NCBI RefSeq assembly: GCF_004793475.1
Contig: NZ_SRYZ01000016.1
Location: forward strand, 1-64,000
Reading direction: 5' to 3'
Source of the DNA: Bacteroides muris (ex Afrizal et al. 2022)
GTDB lineage: Bacteria > Bacteroidota > Bacteroidia > Bacteroidales > Bacteroidaceae
Length of the DNA stretch: 64,000 nt
A model generated the notes under the pieces. That model saw nothing but the letters and a program-made list of their open reading frames with translations, did no database searches and was not told the origin of the DNA. Below, piece by piece: positions 26,101 to 33,938 of the stretch. How positions within the stretch are numbered: the stretch's first letter is position 1; every line of letters starts with the position of its first letter. Made by a program: the position numbers and the translations under genes.

Positions 26101-26305
26101 GTGGAATGCGAAGGTAGTGCCTATTTTCCTCACGGTAGTTTCTACCATTCTGGGATTTATCCCTTTCATGATAGGTGAGGACAAGGAGGCTTTCTGGTTT
26201 CCATTGGCAGCGGGTACCATTGGCGGATTGGTGATGTCCGTCATCGGTATCTTCTTTTTCCTGCCGGTGTTTGTGCTGAGGCGGCGTAATTTTCTTAGGA
26301 AATGA
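23105..26305 (+). CDS. RND family efflux permease (second, divergent)
   Basis: About 1066 residues from the ATG at 23105 (MKSASSFTLIVAF), chosen because the frame upstream overlaps the tolC-like gene and is polar. It has RND topology with TM4 reading LNLMIDSTIVMTDH and TM10 reading CGITVNASIYILNE, so the AcrB second Asp and the TM10 Lys are both absent. An unusual basic insert (KLTRKGRGSRRGRKR, about residue 480) lies between the membrane halves. Pairs of unlike RND permeases with one adaptor occur in Bacteroides and may form a heteromeric pump. Substrate unknown. Confidence 0.85.
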   Translation: MKSASSFTLIVAFVCLALVGVALIPLLPVKLNPSRSLPGFTVGFSMPGTSSRVVEMEVTSKLESMLARIRGVKNLNSTSGNGFGRITVELDKHADVDAVRFEASTIIRQTWSQLPDGVSYPTIRMKVPDENASRPFLSFTLNAPSTPILIQQYAEEHIKPRLASLPGIYKVELSGATPMEWRLEYDSEQLRMLGVTLADISEAVRRHYRKEFLGTHNVDTGKGCEQWIRLVLIPEDDSDGFDAASVTVTAAGGKLLRLDELVSVVRMEESPQSYFRINGLNSIYLSITAQESANQLQLSRAVMDEMDEIRRVLPVGYEIHTGYDATEYIREELDKIYFRTGLTVLILLVFVWLITRKLKYLFLIVTSLAVNIAVALIFYYLFGLEMQLYSLAGITVSLNLMIDSTIVMTDHILHRRNLKAFMSVLAATLTTMGALVIIFFLDEKIRLNLQDFAAVVIINLAVSLMVALFFVPAMIEKVKLTRKGRGSRRGRKRSFPRPLVLLFSFQKRFPVYFARFYSVLIRFLCRWRWAVCLLLLLGFGLPVFLLPDKLEGKGRWETLYNEVFGSSTYKESVKPVVDKALGGSLRLFVQKVYEGSYFTRNEEVVLYANANLPNGSTLEQMNTLMKRMETYLSGFKEIKQFHTSIYNSRRASIAVYFKKEAQNSGFPYTLKSNMISKALELGGGSWGIYGLQDQGFSNDVRENAGSYRIKMYGYNYDELYEWAERLKAKLLTHRRIKEVLINSEFSWWKDDYQEFYFNLNKERMAQEGIAALDVFAAVRPIFGRNVEVGSVTTEQGTEKIRLSSRQSQERDIWAMQFFPYNASSDKHYKLSELATVEKGQMPQEISKENQQYRLCIQYEYIGSNEMGNKMQKRDLEEFNKLLPMGYTAESDSNNWAWGKKDNKQYLLLLVVIAIIFFTSSILFNSLKQPLAIIFVIPVSYIGVFLTFYWFRLNFDQGGFASFVLLCGITVNASIYILNEYNSIRRRFPRLSALRAYVKAWNAKVVPIFLTVVSTILGFIPFMIGEDKEAFWFPLAAGTIGGLVMSVIGIFFFLPVFVLRRRNFLRK

Positions 26306-26807
26306 TTACTTTTGCTCGATTTTGTTACCAGAATGGATTATTGCTTTTAAGGGAAAATAATCTCTGCCTAGTTTTATCATTTTTGCTTCCACAGCGGAAA
26401 TACGCCGGAAGGTAAGTTAATATCTTGTTTGTTAGTGTATTAATAGAATGTACAGCATTTTGCAAATATCTTGTTTACACGATATGCGTTTCGTGTAAAC
26501 ACGGTATTAACTTCGTAAAAGACCGTTTACCGATAGACTGCAGCTGGGCTCATAATAGGAATAAGATAGGTGCACAGTATGGGGAAACTATGAGTATAAT
26601 AGGTGTTCAACGGTTATGAAGCACCTTGTTGACGGTCGTTAGTCGAGTAGTTGACGGCCGTTGGCAGAGCGCATCACGGCTGATAGGCGCTGATAACTCC
26701 GTACAGAAAATGGAAAGGAAGCCTATGTAAGGGGAAACAAACTCTGAGCTATTTGTTTTGTTTGTCACATTTATCTTGTTTCTGTACATTATTGAAGCGG
26801 TTTTTTG
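26306..26807 (+). other. Long intergenic stretch, no intact gene
   Basis: No credible coding frame. GTTTACACGA (26473-26482) and TCGTGTAAAC (26491-26500) form a perfect 10-bp inverted repeat with an 8-nt loop, possibly an operator or terminator. The rest has no recognised feature and may be debris of the junction between the RND operon and the AT-rich island. Confidence 0.4.
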
Positions 26808-26815
26808 TATCTTTG
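26808..26815 (+). promoter_or_regulatory. -7 box TATCTTTG upstream of the TPR regulator
   Basis: An exact match to the Bacteroides TAnnTTTG -7 consensus, 60 bp before the fragment at 26875 and 245 bp before the TPR gene at 27060. A clear -33 TTTG at the usual 19-21 bp spacing is not evident. Confidence 0.5.
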
Positions 26816-26874
26816 AAGGGAGGGGCTGTAAAAAGCTTGTTCTCATCCAAAGTTTAATTATATATACATGAATT

Positions 26875-27063
26875 ATGAAGCGATGTATAGTGCTGTTCAT
26901 AACATTCTGCTGTACAGTTATTTCTAATGCACAGGCAAATGGCATTGTGACTGATGGAGAAAAAGGATTGCCGTTGGCTGGTGTGAATATTTATCTCCAA
27001 AAGGATTCTGTGGGCATAGGAGTTATACGTAATGATAATCTGGTAAAGAACATGTTCATATGA
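26875..27063 (+). pseudogene. Truncated N-terminus of an outer-membrane protein (carboxypeptidase-regulatory-like domain)
   Basis: 62 codons: a signal peptide (MKRCIVLFITFCCTVISNAQ) followed by GIVTDGEKGLPLAGVNIYL and QKDSVGIGV, the start of the CPD-like domain found at the N-terminus of SusC/TonB-dependent or OMP beta-barrel proteins. The domain stops abruptly and the frame ends by overlapping the next ATG (ATGA). The barrel is missing. It may be a deletion product or a leader that couples translation into the TPR gene. Confidence 0.6.
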
Positions 27064-28754
27064 AAAAACTGCTATATCTTGGACTTTTGTCCGTTTGCGT
27101 ACTGTTAGGTTCTTGCGTAGAGAAGAACGTATCCAATGTTTTTGATAAGGTAGAGGGGTATATGGATGTATGTCCTGACAGTGCATTGCTGCTGTTGGAG
27201 CAAATCCCTCATTCGGAGGAGCTTCGTGGGAAGCAGCGGGCGGACTATGCACTGCTGCTGACGCAAGCGCGTGATAAGAACTATTTAGACAGCTTGCAGT
27301 CGGACTCGTTGATAAAAATTGCGGTAGATTATTATAAGAATGGGGAGGATAAGGTGAAAGCGGGAAAGGCATTGTTTTATTATGGCAAAGTGATGGATTT
27401 GCAGGGGAATGATATGCTGGCTATGCAAGCCTATTTGAATGCTTTGGCTAAATTGGAGAAAACGGAAGAGTATAAGCTACAAGGCTTGGCATATGAGTAT
27501 ATCGGTATTTTGAATGCAGATAGAAAGCTACACAAAGATGCTCTTGATAATTATCAAAGTTCGGTATATTGTTTTCAAAAGGCAGCCGATACTTTAGGAG
27601 TTATATATGTTTATCGGGATATTGCTCGTATTTATTATGTAGAACAGAAATATGACAGTGTTTATAATTACATTAATCGTGCTTTGTCCTTGTGTGAGAA
27701 AAAGAAAGGATGTATCAGTTTTGAACGGGTAATCCCTTCTTTATTACAAGTAAAAGGGATTGCCAAAAGAAATGAAGGGGATTTGGGAGATGCAATAGCC
27801 CTGTTGAAAACTGCGGTAGAGACTGAACAAGATAGGCATTCTATGCATCACTGTTCAATGTCATTGGGGAATATTTATTTAAATCAAAATAAGTTGGATG
27901 AGGCAAAAAGATATTTTACTTTAGCTTTGAAATCAGAAAGGCCTCGTACTCTGGCAGGGGCATACCACTATTTGTATCTGTTGGAAAAGAGGCAGAAAAA
28001 GTATGCAATAGCTCTCTATTTCAAAGAGAAGTCTGATTCGTTGTTGTCTGTTGACCTGGATGCTAAACAAGCATCTCAAATTTTGACTTTGCAACGTAAA
28101 TATGAAAAAGGAAAGCTTCTTTTAGAAAAGCAACAAGTTGAACACGAAAAGAAAATACAGTTTTATTTTGGGATGGTAATAGTTCTATTTATTATCCTAT
28201 TATGTCTTGTTTTGTATTTTCTTTTAAGAAAAAAATACAAAGAGATGTTCCGGAAAAATATGCAAGTAATAAAGGAGAATGAGTGCATGATTAAACGATA
28301 TGTTTATGAACTTGATATGTTGAAACAAAAAGCAGGTGAAACAGCGGAAACAAATAGAGAGAAAGTTGGTAAATTGAATCAAAAGATTTTGCTGTTGGAG
28401 AGTGAGAATAAAAAAATACGTGAAAATGTATGTGTAAATGGTGTTTATCTCTTGGAGCAATTGAAGAAGGAAAAGTTGATTGTGAAGAATATGACCAAAC
28501 AAGAAAAAGAACAGCTCCTTGAATACATGGATTTGATATATGGTAATTTGATTTCTCGGTTAAAGAAAGATTTTAAATTAACGAGTGGTAACCTGATATT
28601 GATAGCTTTGCTTAAAGTTGGTTTCACTACCACTGAGTTGATGTTTACTTTTGACTGCGAGATGAATTCTATTTTTACGAAAAAACGGAGATTGAGGGAG
28701 AACTTAAATTTGGATACTAATGATAAATTGGAAGAATTTATAACTCTTTATTAG
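27060..28754 (+). CDS. TPR lipoprotein regulator with membrane segment and HTH-like C-terminus
   Basis: 564 residues. Lipobox-like VCVLLGSCVE (Cys about residue 19) suggests the N-terminal TPR half is periplasmic. Residues about 70-340 are tetratricopeptide repeats (KAGKALFYYGKVMDLQGND and similar). A membrane segment (about 366-388) leads to a coiled coil and a C-terminal region (LTSGNLILIALLKVGFTTTE; NSIFTKKRRLRENL) resembling a degenerate LuxR-type HTH. The same architecture is encoded at 44926. It probably regulates the downstream peptide island from the membrane. The start overlaps the truncated OMP fragment. Confidence 0.72.
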   Translation: MKKLLYLGLLSVCVLLGSCVEKNVSNVFDKVEGYMDVCPDSALLLLEQIPHSEELRGKQRADYALLLTQARDKNYLDSLQSDSLIKIAVDYYKNGEDKVKAGKALFYYGKVMDLQGNDMLAMQAYLNALAKLEKTEEYKLQGLAYEYIGILNADRKLHKDALDNYQSSVYCFQKAADTLGVIYVYRDIARIYYVEQKYDSVYNYINRALSLCEKKKGCISFERVIPSLLQVKGIAKRNEGDLGDAIALLKTAVETEQDRHSMHHCSMSLGNIYLNQNKLDEAKRYFTLALKSERPRTLAGAYHYLYLLEKRQKKYAIALYFKEKSDSLLSVDLDAKQASQILTLQRKYEKGKLLLEKQQVEHEKKIQFYFGMVIVLFIILLCLVLYFLLRKKYKEMFRKNMQVIKENECMIKRYVYELDMLKQKAGETAETNREKVGKLNQKILLLESENKKIRENVCVNGVYLLEQLKKEKLIVKNMTKQEKEQLLEYMDLIYGNLISRLKKDFKLTSGNLILIALLKVGFTTTELMFTFDCEMNSIFTKKRRLRENLNLDTNDKLEEFITLY

Positions 28755-28770
28755 AAGAACTTCTTGCTTT

Positions 28771-28847
28771 TTGTCCACTAACTTAGTAGCTTTTTATTTA
28801 GTATTTTCTTGATATATAGTATGTTATTCCCTTTTGTGTTGTCCACT
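28771..28847 (+). repeat. Direct repeat TTGTCCACT before the DUF3244 gene
   Basis: TTGTCCACT occurs at 28771-28779 and 28839-28847, 68 bp apart, in the 155-bp gap between the TPR regulator and the DUF3244 gene. It could be a regulator binding site, but two 9-mers in AT-rich DNA is weak evidence. Confidence 0.25.
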
Positions 28848-28909
28848 TGTACTTTCCCTAAGAAGTGATTAAGATGGCTATCTTTGTTACATTCAAAACT
28901 AAAGATACT

Positions 28910-29311
28910 ATGAAATCATTTTTTATTTTGTTAAGTTTATACTGCTTCTTTGTGGTAAATGTAGTGAATGGAAAGTCAGTAACTTTTCCTTCGAGAGTAG
29001 AAATCATCATGGATGAGGATTTTGATTTACCGGATGGTCCGGGGAATGGTCACCGTTCTATTCCTCCAGTGACTCCTATTTTAGCATTTTTGAATGATGA
29101 CCACTCCATTGACTTGGAGTTCTATCAATCTATAGGTGGGATTGAAATTGTAATTTCTCAGAATGGGGATGTTGTTTACTCTTCTACTGAGAATATTGAC
29201 TCTCCAATATTGAGAAAAGTACAATTACAGAAAGGCTTAGCTGGTGATTTTTTACTTGAGATAAAAGGTTTGGATGGAGCTTATGCATTCGGTAGATTTA
29301 CTATTCATTAA
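28910..29311 (+). CDS. DUF3244-like small secreted protein
   Basis: 133 residues from the ATG at 28910, which begins a signal peptide (MKSFFILLSLYCFFVVNVVNG); a GTG at 28865 is in frame but adds a non-signal extension. The mature part is a small beta-sandwich-like protein with VEIIMDEDF, IDLEFYQSIGGIEIVISQNG and a C-terminal LLEIKGLDGAYAFGRFTI, as in DUF3244 proteins of Bacteroidetes. Function unknown. It lies between a TPR regulator and peptide-modification genes and might be an export cargo. Confidence 0.65.
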   Translation: MKSFFILLSLYCFFVVNVVNGKSVTFPSRVEIIMDEDFDLPDGPGNGHRSIPPVTPILAFLNDDHSIDLEFYQSIGGIEIVISQNGDVVYSSTENIDSPILRKVQLQKGLAGDFLLEIKGLDGAYAFGRFTIH

Positions 29312-29329
29312 TAATGGCTATATAGCACT

Positions 29330-30124
29330 ATGAAACAAATCTCATTTTGCATCACTTGTATGAATCGGCTTAAACATTTACAAGAAACTTTGGAGAAGAA
29401 TATTCTTGATAATTTCTTAGTAGATGAGGTAGAGTTTGTTGTGCTGGATTATAATTCGCAAGATGGATTAGAAGAATGGATTGCTCGATCTATGATGAAA
29501 TATATTGAGATGGGTATTCTTGTGTATTATAGGACTACTGAGCCGGTTCATTATTTGCGGAGTCATAGCCGGAATATGGTATTTAGATTGGCGGAAGGGA
29601 AAATTGTGTGCAATTTGGATGCTGATAACTATTTGGGGAAAGGCTTTGCAGAGTTTATGCTGAAGGAGTTTCAAGAGAAGAAGAAAATATTTTATACTAG
29701 TAACCTTTGTGTACGTGATGTGTTTGGAAGAACTTGTCTGGAAAAAGAAGCATTTATGGCAGTCAAAGGATATAATGAACTTCTGGTTGGATATGGTGTA
29801 GAGGATGCTGACTTATTTAAGCGCTTGTCTTGTATTGGACTTAGGAGACATGTTTTTATTCAAGAAAATTTTTATGGAGCTTTGACACACGAAGATAATG
29901 AACGAGTTGTTGAGGAACCACTATTGAAAAAGTTGTATGCTCTTTATTTGGATTATATAGATCCTTATTCTACGCGTATATTAATGCTGTATAAAGGGAA
30001 CTTTTGGGGAATGGGAGTGTTACAAAATAATGTTGCAATGAATTGTAATCGAAATGATATTGAGCGTGACAGAATAGAACAATGCATGAGCGATAAATAT
30101 CGTTTTGTTGTGAAAGAAAGATAG
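29330..30124 (+). CDS. Family 2-like glycosyltransferase
   Basis: 264 residues. N-terminal SFCITCMNRLKHLQETL and VVLDYNSQDGLEEW are GT-A nucleotide-sugar binding strands. CNLDADNYLG holds the DxD metal-binding motif (about residues 97-99), and GYGVEDADLFKRLS is the second acidic motif. There is no membrane segment, so it is cytosolic. Placement in a peptide-modification island suggests glycosylation of a peptide, but it could serve a surface glycan. Its last 11 bp overlap the truncated SPASM frame that follows. AT-rich like its neighbours. Confidence 0.75.
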   Translation: MKQISFCITCMNRLKHLQETLEKNILDNFLVDEVEFVVLDYNSQDGLEEWIARSMMKYIEMGILVYYRTTEPVHYLRSHSRNMVFRLAEGKIVCNLDADNYLGKGFAEFMLKEFQEKKKIFYTSNLCVRDVFGRTCLEKEAFMAVKGYNELLVGYGVEDADLFKRLSCIGLRRHVFIQENFYGALTHEDNERVVEEPLLKKLYALYLDYIDPYSTRILMLYKGNFWGMGVLQNNVAMNCNRNDIERDRIEQCMSDKYRFVVKER

Positions 30125-30662
30125 TGAGAAAGAATATTATAAAGAAAAGGATAATTTGTTGCTTCATGAAGATTTGTTACCTTTTCATGAATTGTCTAAT
30201 TTCTTAAAATATTTTTCTATAAATTCGTATGTCTCTGATATATTATCTACTTTGTGCGTAGAAAATAAATATTTTCCAGCAAGTACGTGTTTTCCTTTTT
30301 CTAAAAAAATATTTCTGACTACTCACGGTCAACTAATGCCATGCGAAAGAATAGACTATAAATATTCTTTGGGAGAAGTTAATGAGGGCGTATTCTTGAA
30401 TATATCCCAAATAGTACAGCAATATAATGCTTATTATAAATGTTTGGAAAAATATTGTCGGCACTGCTATCTTTATAGATTCTGTGGATTATGTATGTTC
30501 CATTTAGAAAATTTGAAAAAAGAAGGAACTGAAAAAATGGTATGTCATTATTTTCATAATCAAAAAGATTTTCAGCTTAAATTGTCTCGAATATTTTCTT
30601 TTTTAGAGAAACATCCGAATGATTTTTTTAAAATATTAGAAGATATAATAATTGTATCATAA
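30114..30662 (+). pseudogene. C-terminal (SPASM) part of a radical SAM peptide maturase; N-terminus missing
   Basis: The open frame starts right after a stop at 30111 and has no ATG for the first residues (TTG at 30156). It encodes about 180 residues with the auxiliary cluster pattern of SPASM domains: MPCERIDYKYSLGEV, then CLEKYCRHCYLYRFCGLC. The radical SAM core with CxxxCxxC, usually some 250 residues earlier in GG-Bacteroidales maturases, is absent; a glycosyltransferase gene occupies that place. It is best read as a deletion remnant. Stand-alone SPASM-like function as a partner protein is possible but unsupported. Confidence 0.7.
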
Positions 30663-30664
30663 TA

Positions 30665-31822
30665 ATGGAAACTTCTATAACAGGTTGGTGGTTTACAATA
30701 GAGCCATATGTGTATATTGGATTAACAAGCGAATGTGTGCTATTGTATAATACTCTTGACGGGGAGTATATTGAATCTAATAAAGTGGAGATTATACAAT
30801 TGCTTAAAAAGTTACTTGAAAGAAATAATCAAGGTGTTGTTTATTTAACAAATGAAGATATCCAAAATAGGATTGTTGAAAGTTTTGTTGATGAGGTACG
30901 TGAAAAATATATGGGGGATATAATAGATATTGCATTATCAAATGAAAAACCTGTTCAAATATTACCCCTTTTCAATTTTTTGGATAATGAAAAACTGGAA
31001 GTTTATGAAAGGCACAATTTTTCTGTTAGTAGAAATCTATTGGAGAATTTGTTTGAAATAACTATTCATGTTAATAATGAAACTGACATATGTGCTTTTT
31101 TGAATTTTTTGAAGTCTGTTCCCTCAAAAATAATTTTTAATATTTATGGAAAACTAAATGATGTTGTGAATAATGAAAGGTTATTGTCTTTCTTGGATAA
31201 TAGTTCTTCTCTTAAAAAAGTCTATTGTTTATATACGGAGATTCCTTGTTCGCAAACATTTTTTATGAATAATTTTTTGTATTGTGTTTTAGTCAATTTC
31301 CCTATTGACATAAGATTGTGGGAGGATGTTTTGATAACGTTAAGGGAACAAAATTTGTCATATAAGTATATATTTAATGTTGCTTCTTTGAATGATTGTC
31401 AGGATGCTGAGCAACTTATAGAACGGTTCCGGATAAAAGAATATCAAATAAAGCCTATATATGATGGTACTAATATGGCTTTCTTTAAAGAATATGTTTT
31501 TCTTTCTAAAAAGGATATTCTATCTATGCCAATATCAATAAAAAATATCTTTGCTAACCAAGCGATTAATACTTATGATTTTGGTAAGATAAATATAATG
31601 TCGAATGGTGATGTGTTTGCAAACATGAATTTCTTGCCAATAGGGAATATATATAAAGATAGTGTATATGATATAGTTTGTAAGGAACTTAATGAAGGAG
31701 AGTCATGGTTTCGAGTTCGTGATAAAGAGCCTTGTAATAGATGTGTTTTTCAATGGCTATGTCCTTCTCCATCTGATTATGAAATAGCTATAGGTCTTAC
31801 GAATCTTTGTCATGTTATGTAA
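30665..31822 (+). CDS. Pseudo-rSAM protein of GG-Bacteroidales type
   Basis: 385 residues, starting 3 bp after the SPASM frame. It follows the layout of a radical SAM/SPASM maturase (N-terminal WWFTIEPYVYIGLTSECVLLYNT; C-terminal CNRCVFQWLCPSPSDYE and LTNLCHVM) but lacks the CxxxCxxC that binds the SAM cluster. This matches the pseudo-rSAM family known beside GG-Bacteroidales radical SAM maturases. Those proteins are thought to assist peptide modification. Here its catalytic partner is truncated, so its role is doubtful. Confidence 0.75.
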   Translation: METSITGWWFTIEPYVYIGLTSECVLLYNTLDGEYIESNKVEIIQLLKKLLERNNQGVVYLTNEDIQNRIVESFVDEVREKYMGDIIDIALSNEKPVQILPLFNFLDNEKLEVYERHNFSVSRNLLENLFEITIHVNNETDICAFLNFLKSVPSKIIFNIYGKLNDVVNNERLLSFLDNSSSLKKVYCLYTEIPCSQTFFMNNFLYCVLVNFPIDIRLWEDVLITLREQNLSYKYIFNVASLNDCQDAEQLIERFRIKEYQIKPIYDGTNMAFFKEYVFLSKKDILSMPISIKNIFANQAINTYDFGKINIMSNGDVFANMNFLPIGNIYKDSVYDIVCKELNEGESWFRVRDKEPCNRCVFQWLCPSPSDYEIAIGLTNLCHVM

Positions 31823-31865
31823 AAGAAGCCGGTAGAAAGTGGAAACATATTTATTTTATACTAAT

Positions 31866-32714
31866 ATGAAAAGAAGAGTTAAAGCATTGACTGTTGTTTT
31901 GGCAATATGTCTTATAACTGTTTTTATTCGATGTCAGTCGAATGAAACTCCTATTCAGCAACTTGTGGTTGCCTTGAATGGGGATTCTATTGAGATGGTT
32001 TTTGTGAAAGGAGGTACATTTATGATGGGATGTACAGATGAGCAGGGATGTGACTGTGAGGATAACGAGAAACCTGTACGTAAGGAGTCGGTATCTGATT
32101 TTTATATAGGAAAATATGAAGTTACTCAAAGGCTGTGGAGGGCGGTTATGGATACTGATTCCATTTTGCCGTTTAATGGGGGATGCGAAGATTGCCCGAT
32201 GGAAAATGTAAGCTGGAAAAATGCGCAGGAGTTTATCGGTAGATTAAATGCTATGACCGGTAAAACATTTCGTCTTCCGACTGAGGCCGAATGGGAATAC
32301 GCAGCGCGTGGTGGACACAAAAGCAAGCACTATAAATACAGTGGCAGCAATCAGGTAAGTGAGGTGGCTTGGTATGTTGGGAATTCCTCTGGCGGACAAT
32401 ATGGAGAAGCTGGAACTACCCGTCCGGTAGGTCTGAAAAGAAGCAATGAATTGGGACTGTATGATATGAGTGGCAATGTTTGGGAATGGTGCGGTGATTT
32501 GTACACTAAAGAATACAAGCAAGGTGGTAAGTCTGTCCATCCGGGATGGCCTTTTGAGGGCACCTATCTTTTCTTTCGCCGGATATTGCGAGGTGGAAGT
32601 TGGGGAGGAACAGCAAAGGGGTGTCGGGTGTCGTACATTGATTACGACATTGAGAATTATAGTGACGAGTATGGAGGCTTCCGCCTTGTGATGGAGTTGA
32701 ATTTTAGTAAATAA
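31866..32714 (+). CDS. FGE/sulfatase-modifying-factor-fold lipoprotein
   Basis: About 282 residues from the ATG at 31866, which gives a signal (ALTVVLAICLITVFIRCQ) with a possible lipobox Cys. The SUMF1 fold is clear: FVKGGTFMMGCTDE, FYIGKYEVTQRLWRAVM, FRLPTEAEWEYAARGG, LYDMSGNVWEWCGD, RILRGGSWGG, and YGGFRLV at the end. The Cys pair used by true formylglycine-generating enzymes near the C-terminus is not complete (only KGCRVS), so it is probably a non-FGE member that binds rather than oxidises. Many Bacteroides peptide islands carry such genes. Extracytoplasmic. Confidence 0.75.
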   Translation: MKRRVKALTVVLAICLITVFIRCQSNETPIQQLVVALNGDSIEMVFVKGGTFMMGCTDEQGCDCEDNEKPVRKESVSDFYIGKYEVTQRLWRAVMDTDSILPFNGGCEDCPMENVSWKNAQEFIGRLNAMTGKTFRLPTEAEWEYAARGGHKSKHYKYSGSNQVSEVAWYVGNSSGGQYGEAGTTRPVGLKRSNELGLYDMSGNVWEWCGDLYTKEYKQGGKSVHPGWPFEGTYLFFRRILRGGSWGGTAKGCRVSYIDYDIENYSDEYGGFRLVMELNFSK

Positions 32715-32736
32715 TGTAATTAAAAATGCGTAAGTT

Positions 32737-33903
32737 ATGAAAAGAATAAATGTAGTTGTAGTATTGTTCTTAATGCTGGGATGGAGTGGATGTAGAGAAA
32801 ATAGCGGGACTGTAGATATAGTAACAGTAGATATTTCCCAAAATTATCCGAAAAAGGAACTGGTGCTTCAGGATTTTATGGATGTGGAATACATTCCGTT
32901 GGAAACGAATGATGAATTCATTACGCAGGGTGATGTGATGGCTATTGACAATAAATATATTGTAGTGAAAAACTGGAATAATGATGGTGACATCTTCCTT
33001 TTTGACAGAAAAACTGGTAAGGGAGTGAGGAAGTGGAATCGTCGGGGGCAGGGCGCTGAGGAGTATACTTTTATTAATGGCATAGTATTAGATGAAGGTA
33101 AGAATGAGTTGTATGTCAACAGTACTCCTTCAAAAAAGATACTTGTTTACGATTTGTTTGGCAATTTCAAACGTAGTTTAAACTATGTACAAGGTGCTGA
33201 ATTTATGGATGTGTTCAATTATGATGAGAATAGTTTGATTTGCTATGATATGTCTGTATATTACAATGAGGGAAAGTTGAAAGAAAAGCCGTTTTATCAT
33301 ATGATAATATCAAAGAAAGACGGAAGCGTGGTGAAAGGGATTCCAGTTCCATTTGATATTGTCAAAGCACCTTTTGTACAAAAAGGGGACGGTATTGCAG
33401 TAGCTTCTGTACGTCCGATAATACCGTATAAAGGTGATTGGTTGCTTGTGGAAACATCTACTGATACGGTGTACAACTATGTATCGAAGGAAAATAAATT
33501 ATGTCCCTTTTTGGTGAAAACTCCTTCCGAGAATCCTGAAATTCTTCTTACCATAGGGGCGGTTACAGAACGTTATTATTTTATGCAAACGATACAAAAG
33601 GTATTCGATTTTGACAAAAGAAGTGGATTCCCTACTATCGGTGTGGTGTATGACAAGCAAGAAAATGCAGTATTCGATGCTATTGTGCGTAATGGTGACT
33701 TTGCTAAACTGCAAGGTGTAGATTTGGTATCCCATCCGATGAATAATGATGAAATAGCTGCTTTCCAGACCTTGGCAGCCAATCAATTGGTGGAAACTTA
33801 TGAAAATAATGAGCTGAAAGGGAGAGCTAAAGAAATTGCTGCAGGATTGAATGAGGAGTCAAATCCCGTTGTCTTATTATATAAATATAAGAGTGTTGAC
33901 TGA
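32737..33903 (+). CDS. Six-bladed beta-propeller lipoprotein (DUF5128-like)
   Basis: 388 residues, lipobox MLGWSGCRE (Cys about residue 15). LQDFMDVEYIPLETND before blade 1 and NRRGQGAEEYTFINGIVLDE are typical of Bacteroidetes six-bladed propellers. It is of the same broad class as the propellers in the NVEALA locus, here next to a C39-type exporter. It sits 22 bp after the FGE-fold gene and 35 bp before the ABC exporter, so the four genes to 37460 are probably one transcript. Ligand unknown. Confidence 0.78.
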   Translation: MKRINVVVVLFLMLGWSGCRENSGTVDIVTVDISQNYPKKELVLQDFMDVEYIPLETNDEFITQGDVMAIDNKYIVVKNWNNDGDIFLFDRKTGKGVRKWNRRGQGAEEYTFINGIVLDEGKNELYVNSTPSKKILVYDLFGNFKRSLNYVQGAEFMDVFNYDENSLICYDMSVYYNEGKLKEKPFYHMIISKKDGSVVKGIPVPFDIVKAPFVQKGDGIAVASVRPIIPYKGDWLLVETSTDTVYNYVSKENKLCPFLVKTPSENPEILLTIGAVTERYYFMQTIQKVFDFDKRSGFPTIGVVYDKQENAVFDAIVRNGDFAKLQGVDLVSHPMNNDEIAAFQTLAANQLVETYENNELKGRAKEIAAGLNEESNPVVLLYKYKSVD

Positions 33904-33938
33904 ATTTTCATAATTGGTAAGAGCGGTTCATTAAAGAT

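Noticed and set aside
26473..26500. Inverted repeat GTTTACACGA as a possible recombination site
   Set aside because: Only one copy is seen and no integrase or tRNA lies nearby, so it was kept as a plain hairpin.
30114..30662. A complete small radical SAM enzyme
   Set aside because: It has only the SPASM-type cysteines and no CxxxCxxC; upstream sequence in this frame is closed by a stop and is occupied by a glycosyltransferase.
31866..32714. True formylglycine-generating enzyme activating a sulfatase
   Set aside because: The paired active-site Cys near the C-terminus is incomplete and no sulfatase gene is in the window.
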